Source: Bacillota bacterium (GTDB lineage Bacteria > Bacillota > DTU030). From it: 24,846 bases of DNA. The notes beneath the pieces were generated by a model that did not search any database, had not been told where the DNA came from, and saw nothing but the letters and a program-made list of their open reading frames with translations. This document shows positions 20,671 to 24,846 of the stretch, one piece after another (the stretch's first letter is position 1; every line of letters starts with the position of its first letter). Where the stretch lies: NCBI GenBank assembly GCA_012842325.1, contig DUTA01000089.1:1-24846 (forward strand). Reading direction: 5' to 3'. The position numbers and the translations under genes are program-made.

Positions 20671-21231
20671 TCACCGCCAGAGTGTCTGTTCACTGAGGGA
20701 AACAGCCACTGCCCCCGCCGCCAGAATATCTTCAATCTCTTCCCGGGAGCGGATCAAGCCCCCCGCAATGACAGGTTGGCTCAGCTCCCCGGCCAGGCGG
20801 CGCAAAACCCGGGGCATGATCCCTGGAAGACATTCCACGGCATCGGGTTCCGTTTCCTTGACATTGGCGATACCCGTCTTCAGAGAGAGGGAATCTAAGA
20901 CAAATATCCGCTGGATAGTGAACAGATGGTACTCCTTGGCCTGCCGGATCAGGTGACTCCGGGTCGTGATTATTCCTTCCGGCTTAACCTCCTGGGCCAA
21001 ATATTTGATCGCCGCCTTATCCCGGCCCAATCCCTCCACCAGGTCAATGTGCAGGAAAATTGGTTTCCCGGCTTCCCGGGCGGCCACCACGGCCTCACCC
21101 AGGGAACAGATCTCTCCACAGAGGAGAAAGATGGCACTGACCCTCGATTGCAGGGCTGCAGGCAGGGAAGACATCTCTCTGACTGCTGCTATGATGGGAT
21201 TCTCTTTGACAACTTCCTGCAGTTTAAACAC
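20671..21231 (-). CDS. glpP: GlpP family glycerol-3-phosphate-responsive antiterminator, copy 2
   Basis: A 186-residue GlpP-family protein with the family blocks IIAAVREM, AIFLLCGEICSLGEAV, FLHIDLVEGLGRDKAAIKYL, VLDSLSLKTGI, VECLPGIMPRVL and PVIAGGLIRSREEIEDILAAG. It is close in layout to copy 1 at 15305-15898 but clearly divergent. The GTG start at 21231 has GGGGAG eight bases upstream. It follows plsY by 23 bases and stands directly before the long structured leader of glpK, as glpP precedes the glycerol genes in Bacillus, so this copy is the better candidate for the classical GlpP. Confidence 0.93.
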   Translation of the reverse strand: MFKLQEVVKENPIIAAVREMSSLPAALQSRVSAIFLLCGEICSLGEAVVAAREAGKPIFLHIDLVEGLGRDKAAIKYLAQEVKPEGIITTRSHLIRQAKEYHLFTIQRIFVLDSLSLKTGIANVKETEPDAVECLPGIMPRVLRRLAGELSQPVIAGGLIRSREEIEDILAAGAVAVSLSEQTLWR

Positions 21232-21254
21232 CCTTTTCTCTCCCCACAGTACTG

Positions 21255-21845
21255 TTACACCCGTTCCCCAAATTTATATTCCTTTCCTGCCAGCAGGCGT
21301 TTGATATTTTCCTTGTGCCGGTAGATTATGTGTCCTCCCGCCACAAAGGCAAAGAGGTAATAAACCGGTGGCAGTTTGAGAAGGTAAACCATCAAAGGGG
21401 CACAGGCCGCTGCCGTCATAGAGCTCAAGGATACGTATCTGGTCAGGAAGACCACCACCAACCAGATGGCCAGGAGAACACCTCCCATGGCCGGGGATAA
21501 AAACAGGACGGCACCAAAGGAGGTGGCCACTCCCTTTCCCCCTTTAAATCCCAGAAAGAGGGGATAAGTCTGGCCGAAAATGGCCGCCAGGGCCCCCAAA
21601 ACCATACCAAGCTGCGTGCCGTTCAGTAACAGTCCCAGATAGCCGCCCAGTATACCCTTGGCGGCATCGCCAATCAGGGTCAGCACGGCAGCTTTGGCAC
21701 CCAGTACCCGCAGGGCATTGGTGGTGCCGATGTTGCCGCTGCCGTATTGTCGCAAATCCCTTCCCCATATTTGTCCGATCAGCAGCCCCACCGGTACTGA
21801 CCCGAGCAAATAAGCTATTACCACCGCCAATACCAGTCCGCCCAT
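21255..21845 (-). CDS. plsY: Acyl-phosphate:glycerol-3-phosphate acyltransferase PlsY
   Basis: PlsY makes lysophosphatidic acid from acyl phosphate and glycerol-3-phosphate, the first step of membrane phospholipid synthesis. The 196-residue integral membrane protein has several hydrophobic helices and three family motifs: GSGNIGTTNALR, GFKGGKGVATSFG and a C-terminal basic RHKENIKRLL. The ATG at 21845 has GGAGG eight bases upstream and is preferred over GTG 21851, which abuts the site. It lies upstream of glpP copy 2, linking lipid use of glycerol-3-phosphate to its sensing. Confidence 0.97.
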   Translation of the reverse strand: MGGLVLAVVIAYLLGSVPVGLLIGQIWGRDLRQYGSGNIGTTNALRVLGAKAAVLTLIGDAAKGILGGYLGLLLNGTQLGMVLGALAAIFGQTYPLFLGFKGGKGVATSFGAVLFLSPAMGGVLLAIWLVVVFLTRYVSLSSMTAAACAPLMVYLLKLPPVYYLFAFVAGGHIIYRHKENIKRLLAGKEYKFGERV

Positions 21846-22120
21846 CTCCACTTCCTCCCCAGGCGAGCCAGGTATATTCTCAATTGATTATAAATTCTGT
21901 CTCAATGGGTAAAATCCTCTTTTTCCCCGTCACCCGGCTGTATTTTTCCTCCTTTTTATGATACCACTGTCACTATTTTCTATGCCTGCCATTAGATATT
22001 ATATTCCCCAAATACTGACATTAGCCAAAAATTTTTCCTTTTGTTAGGATAGATATTCACCATAAAGCCGCCGAAATCCTGCTGGAAAAGGGCAATGTTA
22101 TATTATAAATTTTGATTAAT
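21846..22120. other. Gene-free AT-rich gap before plsY
   Basis: The 275 bases between the FolT gene and plsY are more AT-rich than their surroundings. On the minus strand there are TATAAT boxes near 22005 and 21890, but neither has a convincing -35 at 17 bases, so the plsY promoter cannot be fixed. A plus-strand fragment near 22050-22110 reads DIHHKAAEILLEKGN before a stop but has no start or ribosome site, and may be a gene remnant or chance. Confidence 0.5.
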
Positions 22121-22666
22121 CTACTGGTAGGAAAGCCGCAGCTTCTGGAAAAAGGGTTCCAGCCGCCGGAGAAGGACATGGGCGAGGCCTGCGTAGAGGG
22201 GGACCTCAAGGGCAACGGCAAAATAGCGGGGAACCAGGATCACCCGGTAGGGCAGGCCGAAAAGGGTATGGAGAAAGTAGGGTACCAAAAGAAGGGAAGT
22301 AACTACCTGCCCGCCCAGGATGGCCAGCAGGAGCAGGATAAAGCCCGGCCTCTCCCCCCGCCGGGCCAGCCTCACGACCAGGGCCGGCAGGATACCGGTG
22401 AGGGCGGCGGTGAAGGTGAAATGGGGCATATAGGGACCGGCCACGGGGGCGAGGAAATAGCCGATAATATCGGTAAGGGCCCCGACGATGCCGCCGGCGG
22501 CGGGGCCAAAGAGAAAGCCGGCGAAAATAATCGGGAAGCCCCCAAAACCGACCCGAATCCCCTCCACACCCATAATTACAATCCTGATGCTGGCAAAACG
22601 GGCGAGAATCACTCCCAGGGCGATGAGGAAGGCAAGGGTAACCATCCCACGGGTTGTCATGCGCAT
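22121..22666 (-). CDS. folT: FolT-type folate ECF transporter S component
   Basis: A 181-residue membrane protein with about six hydrophobic helices. The segment IRVGFGGFPIIFAGFLFGP, followed by the GIVGALTDIIGYF stretch and PHFTFTAALTGILPAL, matches the folate S-component family of energy-coupling-factor transporters. S components bind the vitamin and share an ATPase/EcfT module that is usually encoded elsewhere; none is in this window. The folate assignment is strongly supported by the THF riboswitch directly upstream. The ATG at 22666 has AGGAGG eight bases upstream. In an acetogen folate is the one-carbon carrier of the Wood-Ljungdahl pathway, so import would be valuable; that host physiology is inferred. 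Confidence 0.92.
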   Translation of the reverse strand: MRMTTRGMVTLAFLIALGVILARFASIRIVIMGVEGIRVGFGGFPIIFAGFLFGPAAGGIVGALTDIIGYFLAPVAGPYMPHFTFTAALTGILPALVVRLARRGERPGFILLLLAILGGQVVTSLLLVPYFLHTLFGLPYRVILVPRYFAVALEVPLYAGLAHVLLRRLEPFFQKLRLSYQ

Positions 22667-22680
22667 CCTCGCAACCTCCT

Positions 22681-22716
22681 TTCCCTTTGGTCAGGCAGTA
22701 ACCACACCAAAGGGAA
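22681..22716 (-). promoter_or_regulatory. Expression-platform hairpin of the THF riboswitch
   Basis: An 11-bp perfect stem (TTCCCTTTGGT, 22681-22691, with ACCAAAGGGAA, 22706-22716) ends directly at the AGGAGG ribosome site of folT. No T-run follows, which suggests control of translation. The 14-base loop contains TACTGCC, the same seven bases as the 3' strand of the riboswitch's closing stem. Confidence 0.7.
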
Positions 22717-22737
22717 GGATGGCTTCCCCCCTGATGT

Positions 22738-22836
22738 GGCAGTAGACGCGGTACAGCACCGCAGGCCGCAAAGTGGCCTTTCGTCCAAAGGCAACGTCCC
22801 ATCCTTTGGCACTTAACGCGCAGCACCTACTCTGCC
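22738..22836 (-). promoter_or_regulatory. THF (tetrahydrofolate) riboswitch
   Basis: On the minus strand the element opens GGCAGAGTAGG and closes CTACTGCC, forming the P1 stem. Inside are the conserved blocks GCGTTAAGTGCC, GGGACGTTGCC, GGACGAAAGG and GCGGTGCTGTACCGC, in the right order for the THF riboswitch class. It lies in the leader of folT, its most common target. A TATACT -10 box lies just upstream at 22848-22843, though no good -35 is visible. Confidence 0.95.
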
Positions 22837-22904
22837 GTCCTTAGTATATTCAATACCGCCCCGGATAATCCTTCCTCCCCTTTCCCGGGAGAAGGGGTAA
22901 ATTT

Positions 22905-22929
22905 AAGGCCGGGAGGTTCTCCCGGCCTT
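22905..22929 (-). terminator. Terminator of the FGGY kinase gene
   Basis: Ten-bp stem AAGGCCGGGA/TCCCGGCCTT (22905-22914 with 22920-22929), five-base loop, ten bases past the stop, followed by AAATTTACC. The T-run is short, but stem strength and position support termination. A second CCCCTT/AAGGGG pairing lies just beyond. Confidence 0.75.
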
Positions 22930-22939
22930 GGGCAAGCTT

Positions 22940-24514
22940 TTATTCCTTGTTCCCTCCACCCCAGTATTTGTCCTGGACGGCCACAACTTTATCGTAAAGG
23001 CCTGCCTTGGTCAGGGTGTGGAAGGTTTCCGTAAAGATGGCATAGAGATCGTTGTACAGGGCGTGGTTCTTCATATTTGGCTCCAGATGGCCGACCACCT
23101 GCACCATGTTGTCGACGGCTTCTTCAATGGAATTGAAGATACCCGCTGCCGTCGCCCCGAGAATCGTTGCCCCCAGGGTGGTACATTCGGAGACTTTGAA
23201 GAGCTGGACCGGCCGGCCGTAAACATCGGCCTGGATCTGGTTCCAGAGGGGGCTCTTGGCGGCACCGCCGGAGAGGCCGATGACATCAAAGGGGGTGCCC
23301 AGGACGCTTTCCATGGCTTCAACGATCATCCGCATTTCAAAGGCGCAGCCTTCCAGGATGGCCCGGGCCAGCATGCTGCGGTCGTGCATGAAGGAGAGCC
23401 CCAGGCCGCCGCCCCGGGCATTGTGGACATAATTGGGGGTAACCTGGCCCGTGAAGAAGGGGAAGAAGAGGAACCCCTTACAGCCCGCCGGGGCCTGGGC
23501 CGCCTGGGCGGTAATCAGGTCATAGACATCCATGCCCAGCTTCCTCGCTGTATCGGCTTCCACCTGGGCAAAGTTGTCCCGGAACCAGCGCAGGGTGGCG
23601 GCGGCAGCATGGAGATTGCCCTCGATATCCCATTTGTGGGGGATGGCATGGCCGCCGAACATGATCCGGCCTTCGGGATCGGGCTTCCGGGAATCGGCGT
23701 GGGCCACCATGACGGCACCGGTGCCGATGGTGATTTCCGCCATACCTTCCTTGATGACCCCGGAGCCGATGGCTGCACACTGCTGGTCACCGCCGCCGAC
23801 ACAAATGGGCATGCCGGGGGCAAAGCCCGTTTCCTCGGCGGCCTTTTTACTGATCACACCGACCTGGCGCATGGGCGTTTTGACCGGCGGCAGTTTCTCC
23901 ATGGGAATGCCGGCCAGTTCACAGATCTCCCGGGACCAGTCCAGTTTATCGATTTCCATCATCCCATTGAGGGTTAAGGAGGAAGGATCAGAGAAGATTT
24001 CCTCTGAGCCCAGTTTGTGCAGGAACCACTCCTGGCCGTTGACCACCTTCCAGGTCTTTTCCCAGATCTTGGGCTTGTTGTTCATGACCCACATGATTTT
24101 GAACAGGGCCCAGTTGGCATACATGGCCGTCCCGGCAATTTCAATGTATCTTTTATCGGACATCTTGGCCTTAAACTTGGGCAGTTCCTCGTGGGAGCCC
24201 CGGTTGTCGTTCCAGACAATGGAGTGATGCAGGCAGTTCCAATCCTTATCGATGCAGACAAAGGTGCCCCGCTGGCTGGAGAAACCGAGGGAACCGATCT
24301 CCCGGGGATCAACGCCGGTCTTGGCAATTACCTCCCGGCTGGCCTCGCAGATCCGCTGCCAGACCAGGTCCATATCCTGCTCTACCCAGCCTGCCTGGGG
24401 ATAGGTACAGGGATATTCCCGGTATGCGGTGCCTACTATATTCCCTTTTAAATCGGTTATCATCACTGTACACCCGGTAGTACCTGCATCGATCCCGCAA
24501 ACATACTTGGCCAT
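22940..24514 (-). CDS. FGGY family carbohydrate kinase (substrate unknown)
   Basis: A 524-residue FGGY kinase, paralogous to but distinct from the glycerol kinase at 18855-20351. The N-terminal ATPase domain begins VCGIDAGTTGCTVMITDLKG and has GWVEQDMDLVW. The C-terminal domain has CVGGGDQQCAAIGSG, ITIGTGAVMVAH and IGLSGGAAKSPLWNQIQADV. Overall style is nearer to xylulokinase-type members than to GlpK, but the substrate cannot be read from sequence. The ATG at 24514 follows AGGAGG by eight bases. A short-chain dehydrogenase ends 114 bases upstream, so the two probably form a polyol or sugar oxidation and phosphorylation pair. Confidence 0.9.
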   Translation of the reverse strand: MAKYVCGIDAGTTGCTVMITDLKGNIVGTAYREYPCTYPQAGWVEQDMDLVWQRICEASREVIAKTGVDPREIGSLGFSSQRGTFVCIDKDWNCLHHSIVWNDNRGSHEELPKFKAKMSDKRYIEIAGTAMYANWALFKIMWVMNNKPKIWEKTWKVVNGQEWFLHKLGSEEIFSDPSSLTLNGMMEIDKLDWSREICELAGIPMEKLPPVKTPMRQVGVISKKAAEETGFAPGMPICVGGGDQQCAAIGSGVIKEGMAEITIGTGAVMVAHADSRKPDPEGRIMFGGHAIPHKWDIEGNLHAAAATLRWFRDNFAQVEADTARKLGMDVYDLITAQAAQAPAGCKGFLFFPFFTGQVTPNYVHNARGGGLGLSFMHDRSMLARAILEGCAFEMRMIVEAMESVLGTPFDVIGLSGGAAKSPLWNQIQADVYGRPVQLFKVSECTTLGATILGATAAGIFNSIEEAVDNMVQVVGHLEPNMKNHALYNDLYAIFTETFHTLTKAGLYDKVVAVQDKYWGGGNKE

Positions 24515-24627
24515 TTTGTTCGCCTCCTTTTTCCTTTTTCATTCCCTTCTTTTTGCGCTATCCTGCCTACAATCCACACCCCAAGCGGCCCGCTATCACC
24601 CCCTGGTTTAGGCTTGGCCGGGCAGAG

Positions 24628-24846
24628 TCAGGTTGTTCTGCCGCCCGAAGCCAGGATGGTATCACCGATAACATAGCTGGACAGATCAGAGACCAGGAAA
24701 AGGACTACATTGGCGATTTCCTCCGGCTGGGCAATCCTGCCCAGGGGAATATCCTTGATCCGCTGCTGGCGCACCTTGACATCGTAGTTGGCTGTGTAGT
24801 ACATTTCTGTTTCCACGTAGCCGGGGGCGACACAGTTCACCTTGAT
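24628..24846 (-). CDS. Short-chain dehydrogenase/reductase, C-terminal part (cut by window edge)
   Basis: The last 72 residues of an SDR enzyme; the frame continues past the window end. VNCVAPGYVETEM is the typical stretch after the catalytic Tyr-Lys, and PLGRIAQPEEIANVVLFLVS with the SSYVIGDTILASGG ending is the classic C terminus of FabG-like SDRs. The catalytic and NAD(P)-binding residues lie outside the window, so substrate is unknown. It is the gene before the FGGY kinase and on the same strand, suggesting a sugar-alcohol pathway. Confidence 0.93.
   Translation of the reverse strand: MKVNCVAPGYVETEMYYTANYDVKVRQQRIKDIPLGRIAQPEEIANVVLFLVSDLSSYVIGDTILASGGRTT

Noticed and set aside
20491..20898. 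135-codon plus-strand open frame across the leader and glpP
   Set aside because: It overlaps the 3' half of glpP in antisense and has no family features.
22040..22112. Plus-strand fragment reading DIHHKAAEILLEKGN
   Set aside because: No start codon or ribosome site and too short to assign; chance or remnant cannot be separated.

Overview
The window looks like chromosome from a thermophilic, moderately GC-rich Firmicute of the Moorella / Thermoanaerobacterales type. The evidence is strong AGGAGG ribosome sites, CIRCE-controlled groESL, the Firmicutes-type thiL-tsaE-tsaB-rimI-tsaD cluster lying ahead of groESL, and a tetrahydrofolate (THF) riboswitch in front of a folate transporter. Genus-level placement is inference from protein style and gene content. 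All protein genes but one (yigZ/IMPACT) lie on the minus strand, so the transcription order runs from high to low coordinates.

From high to low coordinates. (1) 22.1-24.8 kb: the end of a short-chain dehydrogenase, a FGGY sugar kinase with its terminator, then a THF riboswitch driving a FolT-type ECF substrate-binding component. (2) 11.8-21.9 kb: a glycerol/glycerol-3-phosphate region with plsY, glpP copy 2, a long structured leader, glpK, a large stem-loop, a GlpA-like dehydrogenase, dhaK, glpP copy 1, a PfpI-family protein, ptsI, and a secreted two-domain protein whose start is broken by a six-G tract. No glycerol facilitator, DhaL, DhaM or HPr gene is present. (3) 7.8-11.8 kb: a 40-residue zinc-ribbon gene, a promoter beside a terminator-like hairpin, then the compact thiL-tsaE-tsaB-rimI-tsaD operon for TMP kinase and tRNA t6A synthesis. 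(4) 5.3-7.8 kb: a cluster of DnaA boxes, then a two-gene cassette of a rearranged radical-SAM/PDZ/DUF512-like protein and a cysteine-poor E1-like adenylyltransferase. (5) 2.4-5.35 kb: the lone plus-strand IMPACT gene, and divergently an archaeal-type ornithine cyclodeaminase family gene followed by a BusR-like GntR/RCK_C regulator. (6) 1-2.2 kb: groES-groEL with CIRCE, a strong terminator, and directly after it the 5' end of a class C group II intron that runs out of the window.

The most distinctive items are five. First, the BusR-like regulator sits downstream of a possible proline-forming enzyme, which suggests osmotic control by c-di-AMP. Second, the radical-SAM/E1-like pair lacks an obvious carrier protein. 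Third, there is a DnaA-box cluster away from any dnaA gene. Fourth, the glycerol genes carry two unexplained structured RNAs alongside two GlpP antiterminators. Fifth, the THF riboswitch has a downstream hairpin whose loop repeats one strand of the aptamer stem. No tRNA, rRNA, CRISPR array or insertion sequence was seen.
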